Below, one piece after another: positions 26,617-37,019 of a stretch of 64,000 nt of DNA. The DNA is from Vibrio breoganii (lineage in GTDB: Bacteria > Pseudomonadota > Gammaproteobacteria > Enterobacterales > Vibrionaceae): contig NZ_CP016178.1 in NCBI RefSeq assembly GCF_001677275.1, positions 868,001 to 932,000 on the forward strand, read 5' to 3'. A program made the position numbers and the translations under genes. The notes under the pieces are model-generated. The model was not told where the DNA came from. It saw only the letters and a list, made by a program, of their open reading frames with translations, and did no database searches. Positions within the stretch are counted from its first letter, which is position 1; every line of letters starts with the position of its first letter.

Positions 26617-27237
26617 ATGAGCAAGCCAATCAAAATCACTTTATATCGTTGGGCTGGAAGCTGGGGACCATTCAAGGTCAATATCCCGTGTGGCGAATGC
26701 ACATTAACGAAAGACATCCTAAAAGATACCTTTGAGAATGAGCTTGCTGATGTAGACGTAGAGCTTGAGGTAAAGGATTGGCTATCTCATTGGTGGGAAC
26801 CGTTGAAACTCGGTGCATGGCACGCCCCGATCTTGGTCGTCGAGGGCAAGGTAGTCAGTCAAGGTGAAGCGTTAAACCGAGGTGTTTTAGTACAATCTGT
26901 TATTGCTGAGTGGACAAAGCGCGACGATTTACAAGGCAATATTGTGTTTGGTAAAGCGACCTGCCCCTACTGTGTAAAAGCAAAGAAAGCGCTAGACCAA
27001 GCAGGGATCGCCTATACCTATTACGATGTTGTCAAAGACAGTGCAGCACTCTACCGAATGATTCCTGAGGTTAAAGCTCATATTGGTCAGAAGACACCCG
27101 TTACTGTGCCTCAAATCTGGATGAACAGTGAGTATATCGGTGGTGCGGATAATCTAGACAAATGGCTTACCAGCAAAGACAATACCGTCATCCCGAACAA
27201 TGTTGTGGATATACCTGCACGTACAGGTAGTGACTAG
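26617..27237 (+). CDS. Glutaredoxin-domain protein with an extra N-terminal domain
   Basis: A 206-aa cytosolic protein. The C-terminal half (about residues 107-190) is a glutaredoxin with the active site C116-PY-C119 and the TVPQIWMNSEYIGGADNL segment that binds glutathione. The N-terminal half (about 1-100) has its own CGEC pair (C25/C28) and WHAPILVVEGKVVSQGEALN, which looks like a degenerate thioredoxin fold. It probably reduces protein disulfides with glutathione. ATG 26617 has AAGGA 8 bp upstream; the longer frame is rejected. Confidence 0.83.
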   Translation: MSKPIKITLYRWAGSWGPFKVNIPCGECTLTKDILKDTFENELADVDVELEVKDWLSHWWEPLKLGAWHAPILVVEGKVVSQGEALNRGVLVQSVIAEWTKRDDLQGNIVFGKATCPYCVKAKKALDQAGIAYTYYDVVKDSAALYRMIPEVKAHIGQKTPVTVPQIWMNSEYIGGADNLDKWLTSKDNTVIPNNVVDIPARTGSD

Positions 27238-27257
27238 GGTCAACAAACCCTAATACA

Positions 27258-27294
27258 AAAAGGCGCTGATAGATAACTATCAGCGCCTTTTTTC
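27258..27294 (+). terminator. Terminator after the glutaredoxin gene
   Basis: AAGGCGCTGATAG pairs with CTATCAGCGCCTT around an ATAA loop, followed by a T-run. A 13-bp perfect stem. Confidence 0.92.
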
Positions 27295-27320
27295 AATTCC
27301 GTTTGCGTTTTCGATAACGC

Positions 27321-27455
27321 TTACTTCGTTAGCTTCTTCATCAGCTTCTTAAACATTGAAGGCTTACGACGCTCGATTTTGCCATCGAACTTTTGCTCCA
27401 TCATTTTGATTGCTGATTGTTGACCAATAACCAATGCACCTAAATCGTTGCCCAT
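27321..27455 (-). CDS. Small basic protein, 44 aa
   Basis: Frame from ATG 27455 to TAA 27321, with TTGGAG 7 bp upstream. The product begins MGNDLGALVIGQQSAIKMME and ends in a lysine-rich tail (MFKKLMKKLTK). No family is recognised; the C-terminus could form an amphipathic basic helix. It lies convergent with the glutaredoxin gene, and a pentanucleotide repeat sits upstream of it. Confidence 0.68.
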   Translation of the reverse strand: MGNDLGALVIGQQSAIKMMEQKFDGKIERRKPSMFKKLMKKLTK

Positions 27456-27487
27456 GATGTACTCCAATTTCTATTTTGTAATTTAAT

Positions 27488-27507
27488 TTCATTTCATTTC
27501 ATTTCAT
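27488..27507. repeat. ATTTC pentanucleotide repeat
   Basis: Four copies of ATTTC in a row (on the minus strand GAAAT), 33-52 bp upstream of the 44-aa gene. The rest of 27456-27771 holds no other gene that I can support. Confidence 0.7.
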
Positions 27508-27716
27508 GGAGTAATTGTAGCGCTGAATGAAAGAAAAACAAGATATAGATCACACTCATATGAAAACAAATTACGCGACAGCTGAATTTATGAGCAAATG
27601 AAAGTTACCTAACACTATCATTGAACAACTAAATCAAACAAAATCATAAGCTTGAAGACAGAATACCTCTATTCACTCAAATGTATAAAAATTACACTAC
27701 TCTCTAAGCTGCAATC

Positions 27717-27742
27717 AAAAAAAATCCGCCAGATGGCGGATT
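27717..27742 (-). terminator. Terminator after the 115-aa gene
   Basis: AATCCGCCA/TGGCGGATT stem with a 2-nt loop, followed on the minus strand by eight T residues. Confidence 0.85.
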
Positions 27743-27771
27743 CATTTATCTATTATTCACACGGTCATTGC

Positions 27772-28119
27772 TTAGCTTCGTTTTGGCTGCTGGTAAGTCT
27801 TGCCAGCTAGCTTATAAGCGTCGCGTTGCTTAACATCAAAATAAGCATCAAAGAACCAAGCGACAAAACGAATAACGTGCTCATCCGTATTCATGATGTG
27901 CTCTACGAACTCTTGCAGCTCATCGCCTTCTTGTTGCGTAGTGACATGATATACACGCTGCTCACCATCAACCTCAGCAACTGCAAACTGCCCCTTAAGT
28001 GATAGTGCAACCTCAGAGACTTCTTCATACTCACACTCTTGCAGTAGCAATAGCGCAGAAGGAAGATCAGCACATTCGCTGGCTGATTTTACGAGTTGCT
28101 CAAACTCATTCTGGTTCAT
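27772..28119 (-). CDS. Hypothetical acidic protein, 115 aa
   Basis: Begins MNQNEFEQLVKSASECAD and is rich in Glu and Asp; no signal peptide or membrane segment. VRFVAWFFDAYFDV-like aromatic helices near residues 82-96 are its clearest feature. I recognise no family. It follows the M23 peptidase gene by 15 bp on the same strand and has its own terminator, so the two are probably co-transcribed. Confidence 0.66.
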   Translation of the reverse strand: MNQNEFEQLVKSASECADLPSALLLLQECEYEEVSEVALSLKGQFAVAEVDGEQRVYHVTTQQEGDELQEFVEHIMNTDEHVIRFVAWFFDAYFDVKQRDAYKLAGKTYQQPKRS

Positions 28120-28134
28120 TCAAATTTACCTAGA

Positions 28135-29448
28135 TTAAAGTGATTCTTGTTGCTTATTATTCTGCGGATCATTTTGACTCGCAAGCAATACTTCTTGTTC
28201 CTTCATCATTTGCAGCAAAGCATCGCGATTTGCGGCAAATTTAGCCATTTCCGCCTTTGGTACAGATTCCGCCATCGGGATATTCGCGGTCATTGCATTC
28301 ACAGGACGGTTTCGAATCAGCAATTCGTAATGAAGGTGGGGGCCTGTCACTCGACCAGTGGCGCCAGATAAACCGATCTGCTGCCCTCTTTTCACCTGTT
28401 GCCCTTTCTTCACTTGAATACGGCTCAAGTGGAGGTAACGCGTTTTATACGTCGAGCCATGCTCAAGTACAACGTATTTACCTGCATAAGGGTGGTTACG
28501 TACCATAATCACTTTACCATCACCCGCCGCCATTACCGGCGTGCCGACCCCCACACCAAAATCAGTACCATTATGTGGCGATACTCTACCGGTCACAGGG
28601 TGGAGTCGATGAGGGTTAAAAGAAGAAGTAATTCTGTGATTCTTAACTGGATAGCGCATAAACGCACGTTGCAGGCTCTCACCATTTTCGTCGTAATACT
28701 GCCCATCGGTGTGCAAATACGCACTGATGACTCGGCCTTGGTTAAAGATATTGATCGCCTCTATCTCACGGCTACCTGTTTCTTTACCGTCTACCGTTTG
28801 CACTTTATGAACGACAGAGAATTTGTCACCCGCGCGCAGGTCGCGAGTAAAGCTCATCTTGTCCTTCAACAGATCTGTAATTTCACGTATTTCATTGATG
28901 TTCATTCCCAATTTATTTGCTGATTGAGAAAAACTGCCATGAACATTACCAACTAAAGCCGCGGTTCTCCATTCACCTTCAATTGACACATCTTTAAAGG
29001 TGTAGGCATCATCATCAACACGAGTAAACTGCACCTTATCGGCTGGGTTAAATTCCAGTTCCATCTTGTCTAGCGAACCCGATGCTTCGTCTATCCAAAA
29101 CGTCAATTTATCGCCAGGGCGCAAGGTATCAAGAGATAGGTGGTTTAAATCCTCTTCCATAATGCTAAGAAGACTTTTATAAGAGACGCCCAATTTGGCG
29201 AAGATAACACTTAGGTTATCGCCTTTTTTAATGGTGTAACTGTAGGTAGGTCTAGCCTCTATTGCACTGCTATTTTCAGCAGATGCGACAGCAGGCATTG
29301 ATATGCTTTCTATATTGAGATCGACAAATTTACGCTCACCTTGGGACTGTGACCATACTGCACTAACGCCAAAAATTAATGGCAAAATCAACAGGGCCTT
29401 TTTGAGTCTTGACCGAGATTGTTGATTAAGTTGATTAAGCTTGAACAC
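28135..29448 (-). CDS. LysM/M23-family murein endopeptidase (ShyA/MepM type)
   Basis: A 437-aa envelope protein with an N-terminal hydrophobic anchor or signal (KKALLILPLIFGVSAVWS), a LysM-like domain (YTIKKGDNLSVIFAKLGVSY), an OapA/CsgE-like middle, and a C-terminal M23 domain with zinc-site motifs HNGTDFGVGVGTPVMAAGDG and GPHLHYEL. These enzymes cut the peptide cross-links of murein so that the wall can grow. I prefer the GTG at 29448, with TAGGTAACTTG upstream; the ATG at 29475 has no ribosome site. It could be a counterpart of V. cholerae ShyA, ShyB or ShyC; I see no Zur box that would favour ShyB. Confidence 0.84.
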   Translation of the reverse strand: MFKLNQLNQQSRSRLKKALLILPLIFGVSAVWSQSQGERKFVDLNIESISMPAVASAENSSAIEARPTYSYTIKKGDNLSVIFAKLGVSYKSLLSIMEEDLNHLSLDTLRPGDKLTFWIDEASGSLDKMELEFNPADKVQFTRVDDDAYTFKDVSIEGEWRTAALVGNVHGSFSQSANKLGMNINEIREITDLLKDKMSFTRDLRAGDKFSVVHKVQTVDGKETGSREIEAINIFNQGRVISAYLHTDGQYYDENGESLQRAFMRYPVKNHRITSSFNPHRLHPVTGRVSPHNGTDFGVGVGTPVMAAGDGKVIMVRNHPYAGKYVVLEHGSTYKTRYLHLSRIQVKKGQQVKRGQQIGLSGATGRVTGPHLHYELLIRNRPVNAMTANIPMAESVPKAEMAKFAANRDALLQMMKEQEVLLASQNDPQNNKQQESL

Positions 29449-29643
29449 CAAGTTACCTACTAAAATAATCTGCATGAAAACGAAAACATTAAGAATGCTC
29501 CCATGTTCACTATCTATAAATGACGAGCTTTAAAGCTCAAACTAAACGTCTATCTTCCTAATTGGGCAAGTAGCACGGCCTTGGTAATCGTGTTTTGATG
29601 AATCCATTCCGTAGATAGTTAAACAACAAATACTCTTGAAAGT

Positions 29644-30273
29644 TCAATCTCTTTGTTCGAACAGTTGCGTTCCAACGATTGAGAACTTTTTGCTTATCAG
29701 CTCATTAGGCTCATCTGACATGGCTTGCTCCAGTGCATGTTGCTTGAAGCTAAGATTGACTACACCCCCTTCAAGGGATAAGGATTCAATCTCAATTCGA
29801 TCGCCAAGGAACAGCTCTTGTATCACGGAGAAATGTTCACCCTCTTTTTGATAAACACCAAGGTAATAAAACGCGCCACTACCAGAAGTTGTTACGATGG
29901 ATGGTACGAGCCAAAGCGTTGGATGCAATCCATCTTGCTTCACCTGGCATATCCAGTGCGTATCAAGTAACAACTTCCCATAAACTTGATTGTAAGTGTA
30001 ATCAGACTCATACAAATAGGGATCCTGAGAACCACGGCGAAATAGCAGGCTAGAACGAATGCTCACATCCACCATTGCCCCAGGCTTAACCATTAGGGTT
30101 CTAGGTAGATTAAAACCCGTTTTCTCACACTGGCTTTCCAAAACCACATATTCTGGTTGGCCAAAATCAATCACATCTCTATGATGACGCTTGGCGTGAG
30201 CGTTTGTTATTCCTACTGATAAACTCGCTGCTAGCACCGAGCAAACCGTAACAAACTGTATAATGTTCAACAT
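29644..30273 (-). CDS. Hypothetical exported protein, 209 aa
   Basis: The N-terminus has a signal peptide (about residues 1-28, ending TNAHA/KRHH), so the product is probably periplasmic. The mature part contains two cysteines (CEKTGF and WICQV) and mostly beta-type sequence. I recognise no family. It reads in the same direction as the M23 gene but 195 bp separate them. Confidence 0.62.
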   Translation of the reverse strand: MLNIIQFVTVCSVLAASLSVGITNAHAKRHHRDVIDFGQPEYVVLESQCEKTGFNLPRTLMVKPGAMVDVSIRSSLLFRRGSQDPYLYESDYTYNQVYGKLLLDTHWICQVKQDGLHPTLWLVPSIVTTSGSGAFYYLGVYQKEGEHFSVIQELFLGDRIEIESLSLEGGVVNLSFKQHALEQAMSDEPNELISKKFSIVGTQLFEQRD

Positions 30274-30665
30274 ATAACTAAACTAACCTAATCCCTGTCC
30301 TGAGCTATTCGTATGTGCACATTACTGTGAGCCGCGTATTCTATCAGGCTATACGGGCTTTTATAACTGACTTTTGTCAATCTTTGATTGCATAACAATT
30401 CAAGCCTTAACGCTTGGCAGGCCTAGTCTCTGTAAGTTATTGTCACACAGTGAAATACTGCTTTTTTGCGTGCTAGTCTCACCTCATCAGTTACTTCTTT
30501 TCAAACGTCCCTCTTTGTTCATCATTTGAAATAATTTAAATATTTCTGAAACCTTACTGTAATCATTTATTCATTTACTTCTGGTTAAATTCATCAGCGA
30601 AATCGCTACTTCAAAGCAGTGATTGCGAGAGCTTCTTGCAATTCAATGCAAAACTAAGAGAAAAA
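30274..30665. other. Intergenic region, no feature supported
   Basis: About 390 bp, AT-rich, with a short imperfect palindrome near 30528-30546 (GAAATAATTTAAATATTTC). No gene or known site is clear. Confidence 0.4.
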
Positions 30666-30908
30666 ATGGAAGATCTAAAGCTAGGAATTGATGTCATCAG
30701 AGACCAAAAATCGGTCGAGTATCACTGGGTTAGAACAATGTATGTGGAAGGGTATTCTGAACACGAGATCGATCACTATATTAACCAATGTTTTGGTGGT
30801 GATTCTGTATTTGCGCACCTATTCAGAAAAGTCGCGTTACATCAAGAAAGTGTGTATGTATTGATGCAGCACTTAGGTCATGCACCGTCAAACCTCGAAA
30901 ATATCTAA
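30666..30908 (+). CDS. Hypothetical protein, 80 aa
   Basis: ATG 30666 follows AAGAGAA; a TTG at 30636 would add ten residues. The product begins MEDLKLGIDVIRDQ and is predicted mostly helical (SEHEIDHYINQCFGGDS). No family recognised, no signal peptide. It stands alone. Confidence 0.52.
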   Translation: MEDLKLGIDVIRDQKSVEYHWVRTMYVEGYSEHEIDHYINQCFGGDSVFAHLFRKVALHQESVYVLMQHLGHAPSNLENI

Positions 30909-31325
30909 CCAAACCAGTACTGTGGCTGCCAGTATCTAACATTCCTACGTGATTTTTGGTAACGACAGAAAAAGTCATACATTGATGTTTTGACAAACGA
31001 CGTCGATCTCACCAGGTTTATGAACTTCGTGTTTATTAACCTCGTGTTTAGGCTCATGTTAAATCGATAGCACTTGTATCATCAGCAGTCATTCAAAAAG
31101 CAATGACGTCGAGAAAATCAGTTCCGCTTCATGGCAAACATGATCACTTAATGGACCATTGTTCATCAAGATGAGTCCATAACAGCGCTCAGAGAAAAAG
31201 CCTATATGTTCTTAGCAAAGATATTGGTGGACTGTTATTCAGCCTATTTGATATCTCATTATGTAGTACACTCATATGTAACAACATATTAAACAAAGAC
31301 TTAATTACGTCTTTAAGAGATACAT
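30909..31325. other. Intergenic region upstream of the mscS-like gene
   Basis: About 415 bp with no gene that I can support and no strong hairpin. It presumably contains the promoter of the channel gene. Confidence 0.4.
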
Positions 31326-33003
31326 ATGGACATATTTTCTTCTCGATATCACACCTTGTTCACCCTGGCATTGCTTGCAATTACTTTCACCTTCAGCACA
31401 TTTAGCTTTGCTCAAGATGAATCTAAAACAATACCAACATCACGAACAGAACAAGAGTTAAAAAAGATAAATAAAGAGCTAAAAGAACTCTCTGATACGT
31501 TGGCAATATCTAGTGGGGAAACAACCGATGCATTGCAACTTAAGCTATTTCAAAAGAATGAAGAATTACGAGCGGTATTAGCAACTGCAGTAAACCGAGG
31601 CTCCCTACCCGAGAAAGAGTTAATAACCCAGATAGAATTACAAAAAGACTATTCTAAAAGCGCAACAGATTACCTAGAACAGCAAATTAAAGAGCTTAAC
31701 GTCAAGATAGACTCAGCAAAGAACGAAGAACGAAGAACGACTAAGTCTTATCAATGATTATCAGGAATTACAGCATTATCTCAATACCGTCACTCAATCC
31801 AGTTGGCAAAATATTAAATGGCTTCAAACCTTAGGGTTGGATGAAAGCATAGGAGAAAAGCAGTTTAGAGTCGTTATACTGCAGCGTTTGCGCTTAACTT
31901 CAGCTACCGTTGAGTACTTAAATCAGCAAATTGGAGTCATTGGCAAGCAACTTTCCGTGAGTCCTGAGTCAGAAAAATCCGGTCTGCAGCTCAGTCAACT
32001 TGTGATAAAACAACGCATGAGTATTGCAATAAAGAGTTTAAGCACTCTAATATCTGTTGCAGATCAACTTGCCATCGATACCTCAGACTACAAACGTTTA
32101 ATGTTTGAAATCACTGGTAGCATCACTCAAGATCTACTTGATGGAAAGGTTGTACTAACGATTCTTTCCCACTGGTCTAACTCAACCTTAGAGTGGCTAG
32201 GCACTACCGCACCGCACTATCTATTCCAACTGCTTATCTTTGCTTTACTCATACTCAGCACAAGAGTAGTGGTTAAACTGGTTAGACAGGTCATAAAGAA
32301 AACAGTGTCGTCCAAAAACCTCAATCTCTCTCAGCTTATGCAGAACTTCTTTATCGGCATATCCGGCAATATAGTGTGGATAATAGGTATTATGATTGCC
32401 CTAGCACAGCTGGGCCTTAATCTGGCGCCAGTGTTAACGGGTTTTGGTATCGCTGGGGTCATTATTGGTTTTGCTCTTCAAGATACGCTGTCAAATTTTG
32501 CAGCCGGTATGATGCTGCTTATCTACCGCCCTTTTGATGTAGGTGATTTTGTATTTGCAGGAAGTGTAGATGGCAAAGTGAGTCACATGAGCTTAGTTAA
32601 CACCACTATCAAAACTTTCGACAACCAAATCATCATTATCCCTAATGGTAAAATTTGGGGAGACGTAATCAAAAATGTCACTCACGAGCGCTTACGTAGG
32701 GTCGATATGGTGTTTGGTATTGGTTACGCTGATGATTTACTCAAGGCTGAGAAAATCCTAACCGAGATAGTGACCGCCCACCCAGCAACTCTAAAAAATC
32801 CAGAACCAAACATTCGTGTTCATACCCTCAACACGTCATCTGTGGACTTCATCGTACGTCCTTGGGTAAAAACAGATGATTACTGGGATGTGTATTGGGA
32901 TATAACTAAAGAAGTAAAACTGACCTTTGACCGAGAAGGGATTTCCATTCCTTTTCCACAGCAAGATGTGCATTTACATATGGTGGAGAAGTCGGAGTCA
33001 TAA
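31326..33003 (+). pseudogene. MscS-family channel gene, frameshifted at an AAGAACG x3 tract
   Basis: Two frames together encode one mechanosensitive-channel protein. The first (31326-31757) gives a signal peptide (about residues 1-29) and a coiled-coil periplasmic segment. The second, open from before 31740 to 33003, continues this region and then gives three membrane segments, the MscS pore helix (FGIAGVIIGFALQDTLSNFA), and the beta domain (RPFDVGDFVFAGSVDGKV). The break lies at AAGAACG x3 (31719-31739). Removal of one 7-bp unit restores a 556-aa protein (AKNEERLSLINDYQ). The rest is undamaged, which favours recent or reversible loss. MscS channels release solutes on osmotic downshock. Confidence 0.87.
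31719..31739. repeat. Heptanucleotide repeat AAGAACG x3 inside the mscS-like gene
   Basis: Three perfect copies in tandem. Because 7 is not a multiple of 3, gain or loss of a copy changes the reading frame: two copies give the full-length channel, three stop it at 31757. Confidence 0.93.
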
Positions 33004-33064
33004 AACCGTCTACTTCGAACTGTCATTATGATGTTCAGTTCCCTCTAATTTCACTTTAAATCAT

Positions 33065-33100
33065 AAAAAAGGGGAGCCAAAGGCTCCCCTAGTCTTTTAT
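33065..33100 (-). terminator. Terminator between the mscS-like gene and malG
   Basis: GGGGAGCC (33071-33078) pairs with GGCTCCCC (33082-33089). On the minus strand it is followed by TTTTTT (malG); on the plus strand by AGTCTTTT, so it may also serve the channel gene. Confidence 0.82.
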
Positions 33101-33114
33101 CTAAATTGAAGAGT

Positions 33115-34005
33115 TTAACCCTTCACACCACCTGAGGTTAGACCACCAACCAACCAGCGCTGAGCGAGTAGGAATACGATAGTGATTGGCAGTGCAGATA
33201 GTACTGCTGCTGCCGCGAAGTCACCCCATAGATAGTTCTGAGGGTATAGGTATTGCTGCATACCTACCGCTAGGGTGTACGAGTTAACGTCTGATAATAG
33301 TAGAGACGCTACCGGTACTTCACCCACTACTGCGATGAACGACAGAATAAATACTACTGCTAAGATTGGCACAGATAGCGGCAACAGAACCAAGCGGAAT
33401 GCCTGCCAAGGTGTTGCGCCATCAAGAGCAGCTGCTTCTTCAAGCGAGTTATCGATAGTTTCAAAGTAGCCCTTGATAGTCCATACGTGCAGTGCGATAC
33501 CACCTAGGTAAGAGAAGATCAAACCACCGTGTGTATTCAAGCCTAGGAACGGAATGTACTGACCTAGTTTGTCGAACAGTGCGTAGATAGCCACAAGCGC
33601 AAGTACCGCAGGGAACATCTGGAAGATCATCATCGCTTTCAGGATGGTGCTCTTACCTTTAAAGCGCATACGAGCAAACGCGTAAGCTGATGTAGTTGAT
33701 AAGACCACGATAAGAATCGAAGAAATACCCGCTACTTTTACCGAGTTCCACAACCAAGTTAATACTGGGAATGGAGGCGGTGTTACTGTGCCGTCTGCGT
33801 TCGTTACAGAGAAGCCTAATGCCAGCTTCCAGTGCTCAAGTGATGGGTTATCAGGAATAAGACTACCCGTTGCAAAGTTACCCTCACGGAATGAGATCGC
33901 AATGATCATCAACAGTGGGAAGATAATTAGGGACAAGAATGCCCATAGAGCAATATGTGTTGCCCAAACACGGTATTTAAGGTTTTGACCTTGTACCATT
34001 GCCAT
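33115..34005 (-). CDS. malG: Maltose/maltodextrin ABC permease MalG
   Basis: A 296-aa permease, the same length as E. coli MalG. Six membrane segments and the ABC-permease EAA loop ([23 protein letters not shown], about residues 190-212) that couples to MalK. The N-terminus [21 protein letters not shown] also fits. With MalF it forms the channel for maltose and maltodextrins across the inner membrane. Last gene of malEFG; it starts 11 bp after malF. Confidence 0.95.
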   Translation of the reverse strand: MAMVQGQNLKYRVWATHIALWAFLSLIIFPLLMIIAISFREGNFATGSLIPDNPSLEHWKLALGFSVTNADGTVTPPPFPVLTWLWNSVKVAGISSILIVVLSTTSAYAFARMRFKGKSTILKAMMIFQMFPAVLALVAIYALFDKLGQYIPFLGLNTHGGLIFSYLGGIALHVWTIKGYFETIDNSLEEAAALDGATPWQAFRLVLLPLSVPILAVVFILSFIAVVGEVPVASLLLSDVNSYTLAVGMQQYLYPQNYLWGDFAAAAVLSALPITIVFLLAQRWLVGGLTSGGVKG

Positions 34006-34016
34006 TGTATTGCTCC

Positions 34017-35609
34017 TTAATCTTGAGACAGCTTAGTGAAACGAAGGTTTAGCAGTGCCATACCACCTACCAATAGGAAGATAAGCGTTGCGATTGCACT
34101 TGCTAGACCGAAGTCTTGACCGCCACTACCTTCAAACGCGATGCGGTAGGTGTAGCTTACGAGTAGGTCGGTATAACCTGCTGGCTCAGATGTGCCAATC
34201 ATGTTTGGACCACCATTGGTCAATAGCTGAATCATTACAAAGTTGTTGAAGTTAAACGCAAAACTCGCGATAAGTAGCGGTGTCATTGGTTTAATCATTA
34301 GCGGCACAGTAATGTGGAAGAAGTTCTTTAATGGACCTGCTCCGTCAATTGCTGATGCTTCATAGAGATCTTCTGGAATCGCTTTAAGTAGGCCCATACA
34401 TAGGATCATCATGTAAGGGAAGCCAAGCCAGGTGTTTACTATCATCACCATGCTCTTCGCCAAGAATGGGTCTGAGAACCAGTTTGGAGAGATGCCGAAG
34501 ATTTGGTTAAGCACTAAGTTTATTTCACCAAAGCTTTGGTTAAACAAACCCTTAAAGATCAGGATTGAGATAAACGCCGGAACCGCATACGGAAGTATCA
34601 AGAGTACGCGATAAAGCCCACGGCCTTTCAGCTCTTCCCATTGCACAACACTTGCAAGCACAAGACCAATAACGAGAGTAAAGATAACCGTAAGAACAGC
34701 AAATACGACCGTCCAGATAAAGATGGAGATAAACGGTTCTTTGATGCCATCGTCTTTCCAAACACGCTCAAAGTTGTGTGTACCAATACCTACCACAAAA
34801 CCAGGAGAAACAGTGCTGCCAACGAATTGACCGTCAGTGTCAACGGGTTGATAGAAGCCCACTTCCATATTCGGCTTAAATAGCTCGCCTGTTTCATTAT
34901 TCTTAAGGGTTTCTTTGTCCCAAGTGCCATCAACCGTATGTTTTTCAAATAGTGGTTGAACACCAGCAAATTTACGCAAACCGCTCATGCGAACTTCTTC
35001 GCCATCAGGTTTGATGAAGTCGATCTTGCTTAACATTGGGCGAGCTTTAATGATGCTCTTAATCGGTTCTACATCACCAGAGATAGAGTTCTCACCGACC
35101 GCTACAAGCTCAAGTTCTTTACCTTCAACGTCTTTTGTTAGAGTAAATTCTCGCGTTGCTAAGGTTGATTCACCATCGGTGACGGTAACAATGTGTCCAC
35201 CAGCGGTTTTAATAAGTTTGAATGGGTAGCTATCACCGCTTTGGAAAGTGCGGTTTTCTAAAACTGACTGGGCACGTTCTAAAGTGAGCTGATTCTTCGC
35301 ACTGTAGTTAGTGAAAGCTAAGTTAACTGTGTACGCCAGCGGGAAAAGAATGAACAAAATCATCCCCGCAACACCTGGGTAGATATAACGGTGTGCGTAC
35401 GTTTTTTTGCTACCAAAGATGTATAGCGCTAACGCGGTTAAAATCAGTGTAAGAAGGGCAAAGGCCGTTTCTCCACGAGCATACATTAGAACGGTTGCAT
35501 AACCGTTTACAATTCCGACTAAGCCAAGAGTTGCCCACTTCAATACTGACTTTGTATTGTTGGCAACGGAAGGCGTCTCAACAGAACCAGAAGATTGAAC
35601 TGTCTGCAT
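34017..35609 (-). CDS. malF: Maltose/maltodextrin ABC permease MalF
   Basis: A 530-aa permease (E. coli MalF is 514). It shows the family's extra N-terminal membrane segments and the large periplasmic P2 loop (about residues 95-275) that contacts MalE, followed by five C-terminal segments. The EAA loop reads [23 protein letters not shown] stable hairpin precedes it after malE, which would lower its expression relative to the binding protein. Confidence 0.94.
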   Translation of the reverse strand: MQTVQSSGSVETPSVANNTKSVLKWATLGLVGIVNGYATVLMYARGETAFALLTLILTALALYIFGSKKTYAHRYIYPGVAGMILFILFPLAYTVNLAFTNYSAKNQLTLERAQSVLENRTFQSGDSYPFKLIKTAGGHIVTVTDGESTLATREFTLTKDVEGKELELVAVGENSISGDVEPIKSIIKARPMLSKIDFIKPDGEEVRMSGLRKFAGVQPLFEKHTVDGTWDKETLKNNETGELFKPNMEVGFYQPVDTDGQFVGSTVSPGFVVGIGTHNFERVWKDDGIKEPFISIFIWTVVFAVLTVIFTLVIGLVLASVVQWEELKGRGLYRVLLILPYAVPAFISILIFKGLFNQSFGEINLVLNQIFGISPNWFSDPFLAKSMVMIVNTWLGFPYMMILCMGLLKAIPEDLYEASAIDGAGPLKNFFHITVPLMIKPMTPLLIASFAFNFNNFVMIQLLTNGGPNMIGTSEPAGYTDLLVSYTYRIAFEGSGGQDFGLASAIATLIFLLVGGMALLNLRFTKLSQD

Positions 35610-35640
35610 AAAAAAAACCTACTAGCGAATAAATAAAAAT

Positions 35641-35671
35641 ACAAAAACTAAGGAGGGGTTACCCCCTCCTT
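35641..35671 (-). terminator. Attenuator-like hairpin between malE and malF
   Basis: On the minus strand AAGGAGGGG and CCCCTCCTT form a 9-bp stem with a 4-nt loop, followed by AGTTTTTGT. It lies inside the 70-bp malE-malF gap and could end or pause part of the transcripts, keeping MalE in excess. E. coli uses REP hairpins at the same place. Confidence 0.78.
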
Positions 35672-35679
35672 AAAGGGTG

Positions 35680-36858
35680 TTACTTAACCATTTGCGCTTT
35701 AGCGTCAGCTAGAGCAGCGTCAACTGTTTGACGACCATCAACAACGTTGATGATAGCGTTCTTAGTTGAACCCCAGTATGCGTTCATCTGAGGGATGTTT
35801 GGCATGATTTCACCATTTTCAGCACTTGCCATTGTTGCAGCGATACGAGGATCAGACTCTAGTTCTTTTTGGAAAGATTTAAGAGCAACTGCGCCAAGTG
35901 GCTTGTCATCGTTTACTTGACGTAGACCATCGTTAGTCAGTAGGTAGTTCTCTAGGAACTCAACTGCTAGGTCTTTGTTTGGTGAAGCTGTGCTGATACC
36001 AGCCGTTAGAACACCAACAAACGGAGAAGATGCTTGACCTTCGAACGTTGGAATTGTTGTTACGCCGTAGTTCACTTTGTTGTCGTAACCACCCCATGAC
36101 CATGGGCCGTTGATAGTTAGAGCAACTTCGCCTTTAGCAAAAGAAGAATCAGCAATTGAGTAATCCATGTCTGCAGAGATTACTTTCGTATCTACTAGAG
36201 ACTTGATGAAGTTCATTGCATCTTTCACGCCTTGCTTGTCGATACCCACATCTTTCACGTCGTAACCAGCATCAGTGTGTTTGAATGCATAACCACCGTT
36301 AGCTGCCATTAGTGGCCATGTGAAGTACGGTTCTTTCAGGTTCCACATGATTGCTTTCTTGCCGTCTTTAGCAAGTTCAGCGTCAAGAGCTGCGATTTCT
36401 TCCCACGTTTTTGGTGGGTTAGGCACTAGGTCTTTGTTGTAGATAAGAGCAAGTGCTTCGATAGCTACAGGATAACCGATAGTTTTGCCTTCAAAGTTCA
36501 CTGCGTCCCATGCGAAATCAACAATGCCTTCTTTTACTTCTTTTGAAGGTTTGATTTCAGCAAGAAGACCTGCTTCAGCGTAACCACCAAAACGGTCGTG
36601 TGCCCAGAAGATGATATCTGGACCGTCACCTGTAGCAGCTACTTGTGGGAAACGAGACTCTAAGCCATCTGGGTGAGCAACAGTTACTTTAATGCCTGTG
36701 TCTTCTTCGAAGCGTTTACCTACTTCTGCAAGACCGTTGTAACCTTTATCACCATTGATCCAGATAGTAAGTTGACCTTCTTCGATTGCTGCGTTTGCAC
36801 CAAACGAACCAAGAGCAACTAGTGTGCCAAGTGCCACTGTGCTTAGGGCTTTTTTCAT
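35680..36858 (-). CDS. malE: Maltose/maltodextrin-binding protein MalE
   Basis: A 392-aa protein with a signal peptide (residues 1-23, ending ANA/AIEEG). The mature part reads [22 protein letters not shown], very close to E. coli MBP ([22 protein letters not shown]). [22 protein letters not shown] also matches. It binds maltose and maltodextrins in the periplasm and delivers them to MalFGK2. The ATG follows AAGGATTAAACTC. First gene of malEFG. Confidence 0.96.
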   Translation of the reverse strand: MKKALSTVALGTLVALGSFGANAAIEEGQLTIWINGDKGYNGLAEVGKRFEEDTGIKVTVAHPDGLESRFPQVAATGDGPDIIFWAHDRFGGYAEAGLLAEIKPSKEVKEGIVDFAWDAVNFEGKTIGYPVAIEALALIYNKDLVPNPPKTWEEIAALDAELAKDGKKAIMWNLKEPYFTWPLMAANGGYAFKHTDAGYDVKDVGIDKQGVKDAMNFIKSLVDTKVISADMDYSIADSSFAKGEVALTINGPWSWGGYDNKVNYGVTTIPTFEGQASSPFVGVLTAGISTASPNKDLAVEFLENYLLTNDGLRQVNDDKPLGAVALKSFQKELESDPRIAATMASAENGEIMPNIPQMNAYWGSTKNAIINVVDGRQTVDAALADAKAQMVK

Positions 36859-37019
36859 GAGTTTAATCCTTTTTTATTATTGACGTAGGGCTATCAACTA
36901 TTATTCCTGAGAGCCAAATTTCATCATCTATCATCCGCTAGTACCCTTCACTCATCATCATCCTGAGTACTACGCCCTATACAACCTAGCGCATTTTCGT
37001 GATCTCGCTCGCTCATCAG

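Noticed and set aside
28399..28923. 174-aa frame antisense to the M23 peptidase gene
   Set aside because: Shadow of a well-supported gene; no ribosome site or domain.
29449..29640. Zur box upstream of the M23 gene (to support ShyB)
   Set aside because: No AT-rich palindrome of the Zur type is found, so the ShyB assignment was not made.
31326..31757. Independent 143-aa secreted coiled-coil protein
   Set aside because: It is the N-terminal part of the MscS-type protein; the frame continues directly when one 7-bp repeat is removed.
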